Positions 28,801-37,647 of a stretch of DNA of 64,000 nucleotides are shown here, piece after piece. This stretch comes from Pseudomonas sp. GD04091 (GTDB lineage Bacteria; Pseudomonadota; Gammaproteobacteria; Pseudomonadales; Pseudomonadaceae): NCBI RefSeq assembly GCF_029836165.1, contig NZ_JAOEBG010000020.1, forward strand, positions 1-64,000, in the 5' to 3' direction. Numbering within the stretch: position 1 is the stretch's first letter; each line of letters begins with the position of its first letter. The position numbers and the translations under genes are program-made. The notes under the pieces were generated by a model that did no database searches, was not told the origin of the DNA, and worked only from the letters and a program-made list of their open reading frames with translations.

Positions 28801-30642
28801 ATCCAGCACGCTCTGCTGCAAATCGCCCGGTTCGCGCAGCTGCCTCATCAAGTCGTCCAGATCGGCAAACGCCAGGATCGCGCGGGCCTCATACAGGGGG
28901 CGGTACAGCATCCACTTGCCCAGCTCGTTGAAGCGAATCACGAACATCCCGCTGACCTGGTCCGCAGTGCGGGCGCCCGGCGCGCACTTGAAGGCCAGCG
29001 GCGCGATGCTCAGGTACTGGGCAAAATCGCGTTTGCTGCGGCAGAAGGCTGCCAATACCTGCCAGCAGGGTTCATCCAGGTGGCCTTCGATCTTCGCCCT
29101 CAGCGCCTGGAACAACAGCGCACTGCGCCATTCACTGGCGAACAGCCTGAGGCGCTCGGGCTGACCCGTGCTGTCATCGAGCGCGCGGCCGACCTGGCTC
29201 GGATAGGTGCCGCCAATGTCCACGCGGGTGAGCAGCCGGTTGACGTATGCCGGGGTCATCCAGCCCTGGACGCTCCCACCGCCGGCATGGGTAACGCCTG
29301 TCACCACCTCCAGCGTCTCGACCGCAGGTTGGGTATACGCCAACTCCGTCAGGCTTAGGTTTCTCGCGGGTTTCAGGGATGCCGGCAGCTCGGGGTCGAT
29401 CGCAGGGTCGGGGACCGCCAGGGCGATCGTCAGCTCATCCGGATCGCAGGGCGCCTGCCCGGGGTGATCGGCCTGCATCTGCTCGCGCAGGCGGCGCACG
29501 GTATAGCCATGCAAGTCCTCGATGCCGTCCAGCGAGGTGGCGCCCCTGGAAAGCGCTTGCCGGGCACTCTGTTCCTGCAACGCCATCTGGTACTCGAAAC
29601 GGTCGGCGCTGCTGGCCTGGCTCAACCAGGCGGGTAGCTCGAGCGCTGGCAGGTCCTGGCCCGGCTCGGGCCGTTCGGGGAAGTCGGTCGACGGATCGCT
29701 CCACGTCTGGAAGCTGGTCTCCAGCTGCTCGACCGTGTCGGCTTGCCACATCTTCAGGCGCCCGATGCGCTCCAGCCCGCACTGCAGCAGCAGGCGGGCC
29801 TGCTGGGCGAACGGGTCCCCCTGCAGCGGGCTGCGCGACCACGACAAGGTGTCGAAGCGATAACGCTCGGAGAACGTGTCACGCAAGGTACGGGCGAAGC
29901 CCAGGTCATCGTCATGAGCACGCACGGTGCCGAAGGGCTCGCACCACAGCAGCAGGCTGCCCTCCTCGGACTCGCCGCTGATCAGCAGGTTCGGCAACAG
30001 CTCCCGGTATTCATTGCCATCGGTGTTCAAGCAGCATTCGACGGCATCTACCCGCAGCGTGGCCCTGTCGCCCATCAAAACCCCGTACAACAAGCTCTTT
30101 GCCTGCTCGGTCAACCCCTGGTGCTCGATGTTCCGTGCCAGGGCCGCCTTGATCACCTGCGTCATCCACTCGGCCCGGATGATCCCCAGCCCTTCCTGGC
30201 TGCCATTCCAGAAACATACCTGGGCCTGCCGGAAGCGATCGACCAGGCCCGCCAGCAGCTGGTTGAAGTCGTCGTTCAACAGGCTCAGGCGCAGGTTGAC
30301 CTGCGCGGGTGCCATGTCCTTGGTGATGATCTCGGCGGCGCGAAAACGATGGGGCGTGTCGAGGCTCAGGTGATCGTCGTCGCTGAAGGCGACCCGCCCA
30401 TCCTCGAGGAACACCTCGAGCAGGTGATCGAGCAACGGGGTATAGCGGACCAGCCCGGTGGCATCCCGCGCCCGCATCAGCGTGAAGGCGGCGAGGCTGT
30501 CGAGGTGCGGGTAACTGGACGTGACCAGTGGGTAATGGCGGGCCAGGAGCTTGAACCCCTCCCTGGCCACTACCTGGCGTAGCGTGGGTCGAGAGGCGAA
30601 CTGGTACGCGACAGCGCCCTTGAGCGTGGTGGTACTCGGCAT
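25813..30642 (-). CDS. Very large toxin-like protein, DUF6543 / dermonecrotic-toxin-like family (copy 2)
   Basis: 1609 residues from the ATG at 30642 (GGA upstream; the in-frame GTG at 30675 is less likely). Collinear with the protein at 20988: FASRPTLRQVVAREGFKLL at the N-terminus, ALSRGATSLDGIEDLHGYTVRRL, TYPSQVGRALDDS, NAQRRWAIANQLGWLLFNL in the middle, and WVAHFHFQRQADVASAFVRGHLKT with RITYEQVKDIIPF at the C-terminus. The two differ too much to be a recent duplication. An acidic Ser/Glu-rich linker (about 26390-26560, repeats of ESESGSE type) separates the body from the C-terminal domain and may be a flexible hinge. No export signal, membrane segment or known active site is visible. Confidence 0.75.
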   Translation of the reverse strand: MPSTTTLKGAVAYQFASRPTLRQVVAREGFKLLARHYPLVTSSYPHLDSLAAFTLMRARDATGLVRYTPLLDHLLEVFLEDGRVAFSDDDHLSLDTPHRFRAAEIITKDMAPAQVNLRLSLLNDDFNQLLAGLVDRFRQAQVCFWNGSQEGLGIIRAEWMTQVIKAALARNIEHQGLTEQAKSLLYGVLMGDRATLRVDAVECCLNTDGNEYRELLPNLLISGESEEGSLLLWCEPFGTVRAHDDDLGFARTLRDTFSERYRFDTLSWSRSPLQGDPFAQQARLLLQCGLERIGRLKMWQADTVEQLETSFQTWSDPSTDFPERPEPGQDLPALELPAWLSQASSADRFEYQMALQEQSARQALSRGATSLDGIEDLHGYTVRRLREQMQADHPGQAPCDPDELTIALAVPDPAIDPELPASLKPARNLSLTELAYTQPAVETLEVVTGVTHAGGGSVQGWMTPAYVNRLLTRVDIGGTYPSQVGRALDDSTGQPERLRLFASEWRSALLFQALRAKIEGHLDEPCWQVLAAFCRSKRDFAQYLSIAPLAFKCAPGARTADQVSGMFVIRFNELGKWMLYRPLYEARAILAFADLDDLMRQLREPGDLQQSVLDWLPDDVRAVYDDGGFGKPHLHDALKSILHLLTLEADNVATYLESLREPVKATPKFWLADLDARMYQARSRMLAMLTARQTVSNAQRRWAIANQLGWLLFNLVTPMLPGPLASVAWLAALVHGLPDDFRALANGDDAQKSLALVDLLNNLAMLLVHGHGAKDGAPVPVEHDTPVTLAAPPERSRPWEPMDASLEEQGDLLEDDAIARVLRPMTVAEEGAPLRAMDDREALQAYAWSEQRFNTLTPSLKARLATYEASVSLVGRLSEKQWPMRGLVEVDGPLYLELDGQSYEVRVDWGSARIVAPDGREGPWLRPGDEGWVLDLGLKGGSGRGGAAGPSISLPRYQRIASDIATRIRNSNDKIKALNSNIRFLQAQLKKDADNLKLEMAAGYEPESEEYKVLGVLGEKVRNWRMLIRKTSTDRETTRYTLMVHADELLVVLDKAKKGVPFTNHEERHVTALRLLLVEGFTVLDMLDRVNKAKDLIDARARAFAPDSDLSHEWPAYQDVLREAVNNEEVMADALDLIDKHIGELPPDISVDLQGRTLFRHELIDLRERTYVDYRFHIAMGYANLALDVTKVTSTQRLLRVSRQLAGLSLRVVSAAHSRVLMSEVSTDDRLEILQAAWRRYGNAIVKADVLLHRDTATYSPGMIEQYKKHMEALKKAMAPALLRAQAQLEGTPMGEEVSPYPVKTGYRAVRTRAQTLVIASEAVQADGTTVLQVLEPFSNRVLLSFEADAQGDWVQAGGAADLEVGYETESESGSEAGSRPASEPRLASESETESESDVESGSSPGSGTSASAEGPQLIDIARHLQSRVLADSARVESIAQGYVEGDAGVEALTELVNAHLQALDDARSTLLRAGENTDAIDARIGTWQANKESWLTELYRSTHYPDLEGLRFLFERGRLKITYSGRSVIANGSAMDEYTINWLRTPHAQGKGTDFWVAHFHFQRQADVASAFVRGHLKTRAQRKKTGIDVHYGRITYEQVKDIIPFNS

Positions 30643-30649
30643 GGCAATG

Positions 30650-30765
30650 TTCCGGCTGATGATTCGGAGGGCCACGCTAAGTCACTGCCGGCGCCGCAAG
30701 GCGCTATTCATTCAACACCACCGGCCGAAACGACAAAGGGCCCGGCGCTTGCGCGTCGGGCCCTT
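30650..30765 (-). repeat. Duplicated upstream module of toxin copy 2
   Basis: Counterpart of 25671-25793. It holds the region before the toxin start and a 9-base perfect stem AAGGGCCCG / CGGGCCCTT (30736-30744, 30757-30765) located after the betT stop codon. Confidence 0.75.
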
Positions 30766-30786
30766 GCTTGCGGTCAGCAGACTGGA

Positions 30787-32790
30787 TCAGCTGTACACAC
30801 GCCCCAGCAACTGGCGGTGGCTCTCGAACTGATCGAGCACGTCACGCACGATCTGCTCGCGGGTGAAGCCCATCAGGTCGTACTCCTGGCTGCCATCGTG
30901 CAGGTACACCTCGGCACGGTAGAAGCGCTGGCGTACCTCCGGCTCGCCTTCGACCGGCGCCTCGCTCGGGGCGGCCATGTAGCCATCAAGGCTGGCTTCG
31001 TAGACGAAGGGGTTGCCCTCTTCCATCATCACCCGCAGGCCCATCATGTTGCGCGACTGGCCAACCCGGGTCTCGACCTCGAAGCCCAGGGTGCGCAGCT
31101 GCTCGGCGGCTTCCTTCAGCGCCGGGCTGACCTGCTTGTCCATGAAGCGCTGCACCACCGCCTGGGTCGGCTGCAGGTCCAGCTGGCTCAGACGCTCGCT
31201 GAAACCGCGACGGCCACGGGCGGCCAGCTCGGCGCGCTCGCTCTCGACCGCGACGTCCTGCTTCATGGCCTTCATCAGGCCGAACATGAACAGCACCAGG
31301 ACCACCGAGAATGGCAGGCCGGCCAGCACCACCATGGTCTGCATGGCTTCGAAGTTGCCGGCGAACAGCAAACCGATGGTGACCAGGGTGATGACCACCG
31401 ACCAGAACACTACCATCCAGTGCGGGGCGTCTTCGTCGACCTTGCCGCCTTTGCACGACAGGTTGGCCATCATCACCGCGCCGGAGTCGGCCGGGGTCAG
31501 GAACAGCACGAAGCCGACGAACACCGCCAAGCCGATGACGATCTTGGCCGCCGGGAAGAACTCCAGCAGTTGGTAGATCGACATCGACGGCTGTTCGAGC
31601 GCCGTCTTGCCCAGCTCCACGGCGCCCTGGTTGATCACCAGGTCCAGCGCGGTGTTGCCGAAGATCGACAACCAGGCCAGGGTGAAGCCCAGCGGGATCA
31701 GCAGCACGCCGGTCACCAGCTGGCGCACGGTACGGCCCTTGGAAATACGGGCGATGAACATGCCGACGAACGGGCCCCAGGAGATCCACCAGGCCCAGTA
31801 GAACACGGTCCACAGGCCCAGCCAGCGCTCGGACTTGTCGTTATCGCCTTCGTAGACATAGAGGTCGAAGGTCTTGAGCACGATACCGTTGAGGTAGTCG
31901 CCGACGTTCTGCACGAAGCCGTTGAACAGGTGCAGGGTGTTGCCGGCCAGCAGCACGAAGATCAGCAGGCCGCTGAACAGCAGAATGTTCAGGTTGGACA
32001 GACGGCGGATGCCGTTTTCCACGCCCGACACCGCGGCCACGGTGGCCACGCCGGCCATGACCAGGATCACCACCAGCAGGTTGGTCTTGCTGTGGTCCAT
32101 GCCGAACAGGTATTCCAGCCCCGAGGCCACCTGCATCGAGCCGATGCCGAGGTTGGTCACCAGGCCCAGCAGGGTGACGAACATGCCGAAGATGTCCACG
32201 GCATGACCGGCACCGCCCTTGACCCAACGCTCGCCGACCAGCGGGTACAGCGCCGAACGCAACGCCAGCGGCTGGTTGTGACGGTAGGCGAAGTAACCCA
32301 CGGCCAGGCCGACCAGGGCGTAGATCGCCCAGCCGTGCAGGCCCCAGTGCAGGAAGGTCAGCTGCAGGCCCTGGCGCGCGGCCTCGAGGCTGGCAGGCGT
32401 GCCTTGCGGCGGGTTGAAGTAGTGATCCAGCGGCTCGGACGCGCCGAAATACAGCAGCGAGATACCGATACCGGAGGAGAACAGCATGCCGGCCCAGGCG
32501 CCGTAGCTGAAGTCCGGGGTGTCGTCCTTGCCGCCCAGCTTGAGCTTGCCGAAGTCGGAGAAGGCCAGGTAGACGACGAACAGCAGGTAACCGCAGATCA
32601 CCAGCATGTAGTACCAGCCGAAGGTACGGGTCAGCCATTTCTGGGCGACGCCCAGCACCTGGCCGGCGGTTTCGGGGACAGCGATCAGCAGGGCAGTCAG
32701 AACGAGGATCATCATCGCCGAGGTGTAGAACACCACGCGATTGACCCGTACCCGCTCGGCGGGAGGCTTAGTCAGGGAGGCAGAACTCAT
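30787..32790 (-). CDS. betT: High-affinity choline transporter BetT (BCCT family)
   Basis: Inner-membrane secondary transporter of choline. 667 residues: about 12 hydrophobic segments through residue 500, the BCCT signature around the tryptophan-rich WGLWTVFYWAWWISWGPFVGMFIARISKGRT, and a long cytoplasmic C-terminal domain (about residues 510-667), as in osmosensing BetT proteins. It is divergent from betI-betB-betA, with 479 bases between, and its product feeds those enzymes. Confidence 0.95.
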   Translation of the reverse strand: MSSASLTKPPAERVRVNRVVFYTSAMMILVLTALLIAVPETAGQVLGVAQKWLTRTFGWYYMLVICGYLLFVVYLAFSDFGKLKLGGKDDTPDFSYGAWAGMLFSSGIGISLLYFGASEPLDHYFNPPQGTPASLEAARQGLQLTFLHWGLHGWAIYALVGLAVGYFAYRHNQPLALRSALYPLVGERWVKGGAGHAVDIFGMFVTLLGLVTNLGIGSMQVASGLEYLFGMDHSKTNLLVVILVMAGVATVAAVSGVENGIRRLSNLNILLFSGLLIFVLLAGNTLHLFNGFVQNVGDYLNGIVLKTFDLYVYEGDNDKSERWLGLWTVFYWAWWISWGPFVGMFIARISKGRTVRQLVTGVLLIPLGFTLAWLSIFGNTALDLVINQGAVELGKTALEQPSMSIYQLLEFFPAAKIVIGLAVFVGFVLFLTPADSGAVMMANLSCKGGKVDEDAPHWMVVFWSVVITLVTIGLLFAGNFEAMQTMVVLAGLPFSVVLVLFMFGLMKAMKQDVAVESERAELAARGRRGFSERLSQLDLQPTQAVVQRFMDKQVSPALKEAAEQLRTLGFEVETRVGQSRNMMGLRVMMEEGNPFVYEASLDGYMAAPSEAPVEGEPEVRQRFYRAEVYLHDGSQEYDLMGFTREQIVRDVLDQFESHRQLLGRVYS

Positions 32791-33180
32791 TGCACGAATG
32801 CTCCGGGCAGTGCGGCAGTGGAGGCTATACAGTTATTTCCCGCGCAATTGGTGCAATAGCCCTACTGCGCAAGGTGTTATAAAAGGCACCTGGAAACCGT
32901 GATCCCGAATCGAAACGCTGCAAAAAAAACAGACCGGCCGCCTGTCGCCTTGCCACGCACTCAGCAGAAGGTGCGCGCATTCGCCACAGACCACCTGGCC
33001 CGCTCCAAGGGCCGACCGCGCAGTCCATGACCGCTCGGCAGAATCTGTCCTTTGCATCGCTCATGCCCGTCAACGCCTTGTATTCCGGGGGTTACACGAT
33101 TTCCTGGGGTGTCGATTCGTGTCCTCTTGACCGCCTGAAAAACTGTCAATGGCACAAATTGTCGCAGAGCTTATTCTTTA

Positions 33181-33200
33181 TTGATTGAACGTTCAATCAA
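33181..33200. promoter_or_regulatory. BetI operator
   Basis: TTGATTGAACGTTCAATCAA is a perfect 20-base palindrome 70 bases before betI in the betT-betI divergent gap. It has the form of known BetI (TetR-family) boxes. BetI bound there would repress the bet genes until choline is present. The rest of the 479-base gap shows no gene. Confidence 0.85.
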
Positions 33201-33269
33201 AACAAAATAGACTGGCCTTCGCCGAGGCAGCCGCTCGTCGTCTGTCCGCAGGCCTGAGGAGATAGCAAG

Positions 33270-33926
33270 ATGCCCAAGGTCGGTATGCAACCCATCCGCC
33301 GCCAGCAGTTGATCGAAGCCACGTTGCAGGCGGTCGATCAGGTCGGACTGGGAGATGCCAGCATTGCGCTGATTGCCCGTTTGGCCGGCGTGTCGAACGG
33401 CATCATCAGTCACTACTTTCAGGACAAGAACGGCCTGATCGCAGCGACGATGCGCTACATCATGAACATGCTCAACGAGGGTGTGATCGCGCGTCGTCAG
33501 GCACTCACGGACGACAGCCCGCGTGCCCACCTGAAGGTGATCATCGAAGGCAACTTCGATGCGAGCCAGGTGAATGGCCCGGCAATGAAAACCTGGCTGG
33601 CCTTCTGGGCCTCCAGCATGCACCAGCCGTCTTTGCACAGGTTGCAGCGGATCAACGATCACCGCCTGTATTCCAACCTGTGCTGCCAGTTCCGCCGCGT
33701 CCTGCCGCTCTACCATGCGCGCAAGGCCGCCCGCGGACTGGCGGCCCTGATCGACGGCCTGTGGCTGCGTGGCGCCCTGTCGGGAGATGCATTCGACACC
33801 GACCAGGCGATACGAATTGCTTACGAATACATGGATCTACAACTGGCTAAACAGCAGTCCCTGGGCACAACCGACCAGGCCTCTGAACAGCCGCGCGCAG
33901 CGACCAGCCAATCGGCAGGAGCGTGA
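33270..33926 (+). CDS. betI: Choline-responsive repressor BetI (TetR family)
   Basis: 218-residue TetR-type regulator. The N-terminal helix-turn-helix (about residues 10-55, RRQQLIEATLQAVDQVGLGDASI, ARLAGVSNGIISHYFQDKNGL) is that of BetI, followed by the choline-binding domain (KTWLAFWASSMHQPSLHRLQRIND). The C-terminus is about 20 residues longer than the usual ~195 and polar (TTDQASEQPRAATSQSAGA). The first gene of betI-betB-betA; betB starts 38 bases later. Confidence 0.96.
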   Translation: MPKVGMQPIRRQQLIEATLQAVDQVGLGDASIALIARLAGVSNGIISHYFQDKNGLIAATMRYIMNMLNEGVIARRQALTDDSPRAHLKVIIEGNFDASQVNGPAMKTWLAFWASSMHQPSLHRLQRINDHRLYSNLCCQFRRVLPLYHARKAARGLAALIDGLWLRGALSGDAFDTDQAIRIAYEYMDLQLAKQQSLGTTDQASEQPRAATSQSAGA

Positions 33927-33964
33927 CGCGGCAGCCAACCACACACTGCACTTGCGAGGACACT

Positions 33965-35437
33965 ATGGCCCGTTTCGGAACGCAAAAACTCTACATTGAT
34001 GGCGCTTACGTCGACGCTGGCAGCGACGCCACCTTCGAAGCCATCAACCCGGCCACCGGCGAAGTCCTCGCCCACGTGCAGCGCGCCACCCAGGCTGACG
34101 TCGAGAAGGCCGTGGAAAGCGCCGAGCGCGGCCAGAAAATCTGGGCCGCGATGACCGCCATGCAGCGTTCGCGCATCCTGCGCCGCGCCGTCGACATCCT
34201 GCGCGAGCGCAACGACGAGCTGGCCATGCTGGAAACCCTGGACACCGGCAAGTCCTACTCCGAAACCCGCTACGTCGACATCGTCACCGGCGCCGACGTG
34301 CTGGAGTACTACGCGGGCCTGGTCCCGGCCATCGAAGGCGAGCAGATTCCGCTGCGCGAATCGTCCTTCGTCTACACCCGCCGCGAGCCACTGGGCGTGA
34401 CCGTCGGTATCGGCGCCTGGAACTACCCGATCCAGATCGCCCTGTGGAAATCCGCTCCGGCCCTGGCCGCCGGCAACGCGATGATCTTCAAGCCGTCGGA
34501 AGTCACTTCGCTGACCACCCTGAAACTGGCCGAGATCTACACTGAAGCCGGCCTGCCGAACGGCGTGTTCAACGTCCTGACCGGCAGCGGCCGCGAAGTC
34601 GGCACCTGGCTGACCGAGCACCCGCGCATCGAGAAAGTCTCCTTCACCGGCGGCACCACCACCGGCAAGAAAGTCATGGCCAGCGCCTCCAGCTCTTCGC
34701 TGAAGGAAGTGACCATGGAACTGGGCGGCAAGTCGCCGCTGATCATCTGCGACGACGCCGACCTGGACAAGGCCGCCGACATCGCCATGATGGCCAACTT
34801 CTACAGCTCCGGCCAAGTCTGCACCAACGGCACTCGCGTGTTCGTGCCGGCGTCGATGAAAGCCGCCTTCGAAGCCAAGATCGCCGAGCGCGTCGCGCGC
34901 ATCCGCGTCGGCAACCCGGAAGACGAAAACACCAACTTCGGCCCGCTGGTCAGCTTCCCACACATGGAAAGCGTGCTGTCGTACATCGCCAAGGGCAAGG
35001 AAGAAGGTGCCCGCGTACTGTGCGGCGGTGAGCGCCTGCTGGAGGGTGCCTTCGCCAAGGGCGCCTTCGTCGCCCCGACCGTGTTCACCGACTGCCGCGA
35101 CGACATGACCATCGTCAAGGAAGAGATCTTCGGCCCGGTGATGAGCATCCTCTCCTACGAGACCGAGGAAGAAGTCATCCGCCGCGCCAACGACACCGAA
35201 TACGGCCTGGCCGCCGGCGTGTGCACCAACGACATCAGCCGCGCCCACCGCATCATCCACAAGCTCGAAGCCGGCATCTGCTGGATCAACGCCTGGGGCG
35301 AGTCGCCGGCCGAAATGCCGGTTGGCGGCTACAAGCAGTCGGGCGTCGGCCGTGAGAACGGTGTCAGCTCGCTGGCTCAATACACTCGCATCAAGTCGGT
35401 TCAGGTCGAGCTGGGCGGCTACAACTCGGTTTTCTAA
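33965..35437 (+). CDS. betB: Betaine aldehyde dehydrogenase
   Basis: NAD(P)-dependent oxidation of betaine aldehyde to glycine betaine, the second step of osmoprotectant synthesis and of choline catabolism. 490 residues, the family length, from MARFGTQKLYIDG. The NAD-binding FTGGTTTGKKVM, catalytic Glu in MELGGKSPLII and catalytic Cys in SSGQVCTNGTRVFVP are in place. A longer upstream frame is rejected because the chosen start is the conserved N-terminus. Confidence 0.98.
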   Translation: MARFGTQKLYIDGAYVDAGSDATFEAINPATGEVLAHVQRATQADVEKAVESAERGQKIWAAMTAMQRSRILRRAVDILRERNDELAMLETLDTGKSYSETRYVDIVTGADVLEYYAGLVPAIEGEQIPLRESSFVYTRREPLGVTVGIGAWNYPIQIALWKSAPALAAGNAMIFKPSEVTSLTTLKLAEIYTEAGLPNGVFNVLTGSGREVGTWLTEHPRIEKVSFTGGTTTGKKVMASASSSSLKEVTMELGGKSPLIICDDADLDKAADIAMMANFYSSGQVCTNGTRVFVPASMKAAFEAKIAERVARIRVGNPEDENTNFGPLVSFPHMESVLSYIAKGKEEGARVLCGGERLLEGAFAKGAFVAPTVFTDCRDDMTIVKEEIFGPVMSILSYETEEEVIRRANDTEYGLAAGVCTNDISRAHRIIHKLEAGICWINAWGESPAEMPVGGYKQSGVGRENGVSSLAQYTRIKSVQVELGGYNSVF

Positions 35438-35514
35438 ACCCTGTCCAGCCACGCCCGTGCCAGTGAGCACGGGCGTTTCCGCTCCCTGATCACCGCCAAC
35501 GAGGGTACTTTTTC

Positions 35515-37212
35515 ATGTCCCAAGAATTCGACTACATCATCGTCGGAGCAGGCTCCGCCGGTAACACCCTGGCCACCCGCCTGACCGAAGACGCCAGCGT
35601 CACCGTGCTGCTGCTGGAAGCCGGTGGCCCCGACTACCGCTTCGACTTCCGCACCCAGATGCCGGCCGCCCTGGCCTTCCCGCTGCAGGGTCGCCGCTAC
35701 AACTGGGCCTACGAGACCGATCCGGAGCCGCACATGGACGGCCGCCGCATGGAATGTGGCCGCGGCAAGGGCCTGGGCGGCTCCTCGCTGATCAACGGCA
35801 TGTGCTACATCCGCGGCAACGCCATGGACTTCGACGGCTGGGCGGAACTGCCAGGCCTGGAAGACTGGACCTACCTGGATTGCCTGCCGTACTTCCGTAA
35901 AGCCGAAACCCGCGACATCGGCCCGAACGATTACCACGGCGGCGACGGCCCGGTCAGCGTGGCCACGCCCAAAGCCGGCAACAACCCGCTGTTCCACGCC
36001 ATGGTCGAAGCCGGCGTGCAGGCTGGCTACCCGCGCACCGAAGACCTCAACGGCTACCAGCAGGAAGGCTTCGGCCCGATGGACCGTTCGGTCACCAAGA
36101 ACGGCCGTCGCTCCAGCACCGCCCGCGGCTACCTGGACCAGGCCAAGAAGCGCCCGAACCTGACCATCGTCACCCACGCCCTGAGCGACCGCGTGCTGTT
36201 CGATGGCAAACGCGCCGTTGGCGTGACCTACCTGGTGGGTGACAGCGAAGAGCGCGTCGAAGCCCGCGCCCGCAAGGAAGTGATCGTTTCCTCCGGCGCC
36301 ATCGCCTCGCCGCAACTGCTGCAACGCTCCGGCGTCGGCCCACGCGCCCTGCTGGAAAGCCTCGACATCCCGGTGGTCCACGACCTGCCAGGCGTCGGCG
36401 AGAACCTGCAGGACCACCTCGAGTTGTACCTGCAGTACGCCTGCACCCAGCCGGTGTCGCTGTACCCCTCGCTGCTGTGGTGGAACCAGCCGGCCATCGG
36501 TGCCGAGTGGCTGTTCAACGGCACCGGCATCGGCGCCAGCAACCAGTTCGAGGCCGGCGGTTTCATCCGTACCCGTCCTGAGTTCAAGTGGCCGAACATC
36601 CAGTACCACTTCCTGCCGGTCGCCATCAATTACAACGGCTCCAACGGCGTGAAGGAGCACGGTTTCCAGGCGCACATGGGCTCCATGCGTTCGCCTGCCC
36701 GTGGTCGCATCCAGGCCAAGTCGAAAGACCCGCGCCAGCACCCGAGCATCCTGTTCAACTACATGTCCACCGAGCAGGACTGGCAGGAATTCCGCGACGG
36801 CATCCGCCTGACCCGCGAAATCATGGCCCAGCCGGCACTGGACCCGTACCGTGGTCGCGAGATCAGCCCGGGCGCCCACGTGCAAACCGATGAAGAGCTG
36901 GACAAGTTCATCCGCGAGCACGCCGAAACCGCCTTCCACCCGTCCTGCTCGTGCAAGATGGGCACCGACGACATGGCGGTGGTCGATGCCGAAGGCCGCG
37001 TCCACGGCATGCAAGGCCTGCGCGTGGTCGACGCGTCGATCATGCCGCTGATCATCACCGGCAACCTCAACGCCACCACGATCATGATCGCCGAGAAGAT
37101 CTCGGACAAGATTCGTGGTCGCCAGCCGCTGCCGCGCAGCACCGCCAAGTACTACGTGGCCGGTGATGCTCCGGTGAAGGGCAAGGCACTGCGTGAAGTG
37201 AAGCAGGGCTGA
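35515..37212 (+). CDS. betA: Choline dehydrogenase (GMC oxidoreductase)
   Basis: FAD-dependent, membrane-associated oxidation of choline to betaine aldehyde. 565 residues: N-terminal dinucleotide fold DYIIVGAGSAGNTLATRLTE, GMC signature GRGKGLGGSSLINGMCYIRG, and C-terminal active-site region FHPSCSCKMG with NLNATTIMIAEK. Last gene of the bet operon, followed by a strong hairpin at 37247-37271. The biosynthetic cluster begins beyond it. Confidence 0.98.
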   Translation: MSQEFDYIIVGAGSAGNTLATRLTEDASVTVLLLEAGGPDYRFDFRTQMPAALAFPLQGRRYNWAYETDPEPHMDGRRMECGRGKGLGGSSLINGMCYIRGNAMDFDGWAELPGLEDWTYLDCLPYFRKAETRDIGPNDYHGGDGPVSVATPKAGNNPLFHAMVEAGVQAGYPRTEDLNGYQQEGFGPMDRSVTKNGRRSSTARGYLDQAKKRPNLTIVTHALSDRVLFDGKRAVGVTYLVGDSEERVEARARKEVIVSSGAIASPQLLQRSGVGPRALLESLDIPVVHDLPGVGENLQDHLELYLQYACTQPVSLYPSLLWWNQPAIGAEWLFNGTGIGASNQFEAGGFIRTRPEFKWPNIQYHFLPVAINYNGSNGVKEHGFQAHMGSMRSPARGRIQAKSKDPRQHPSILFNYMSTEQDWQEFRDGIRLTREIMAQPALDPYRGREISPGAHVQTDEELDKFIREHAETAFHPSCSCKMGTDDMAVVDAEGRVHGMQGLRVVDASIMPLIITGNLNATTIMIAEKISDKIRGRQPLPRSTAKYYVAGDAPVKGKALREVKQG

Positions 37213-37246
37213 GCCAGCGACTCAGTGTCCCTGCACCTGTAATACC

Positions 37247-37271
37247 ATTGGGGCCGCTTTGCGGCCCCAAT
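37247..37271. terminator. betA terminator hairpin
   Basis: Perfect 11-base arms ATTGGGGCCGC / GCGGCCCCAAT around TTT, 35 bases after betA. The T run after it is weak, so efficiency is uncertain. Confidence 0.7.
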
Positions 37272-37553
37272 TGCTTCACACTGACCGGCCTTGACCGCCA
37301 GTTGCGCAGCAACCCAATGGAAACGGTTCAGTACCGCACGTTCTGCGCGAATGGCTGCCACTTCCAGCCAGAAAATCGTAACAGTCCCCCATCCTGCTAC
37401 TCCGTGCCCGCCCTGGCCTGGCACTGTCGTGCCCGATTCGCCGAACGCCAACGCGAAAGATCCTCCCTCCTCCTGCACGTCAGTGCCCTCCCCTGTTTCC
37501 CCGCCCAACGCATTTCGTCGGTTTCAGGACCACGATGAAAAATCCGTCATAAA

Positions 37554-37565
37554 TTTGGATCCAAA
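37554..37565. promoter_or_regulatory. Palindrome in the luxR upstream gap
   Basis: TTTGGATCCAAA, a perfect 12-base palindrome flanked by two copies of AAAATCCG (about 37539-37546 and 37563-37570), about 85 bases before the luxR-type gene. The 435-base gap 37213-37647 otherwise shows only the betA terminator and no convincing gene. Possibly an operator for the luxR gene. Confidence 0.3.
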
Positions 37566-37647
37566 ATCCGGAATGCCATATTCTCCGCTGGCCAGCAGTC
37601 CGGCGTAGCCCGAGTGGCATCCCATACAAGAGACAACGAGAACAAAC

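Noticed and set aside
20988..30642. Tc toxin, Rhs/CdiA polymorphic toxin or FitD/Mcf insect toxin
   Set aside because: No RHS/YD repeats, no two-partner secretion domain, no signal peptide, no immunity gene and no recognisable Tc or Mcf domain.
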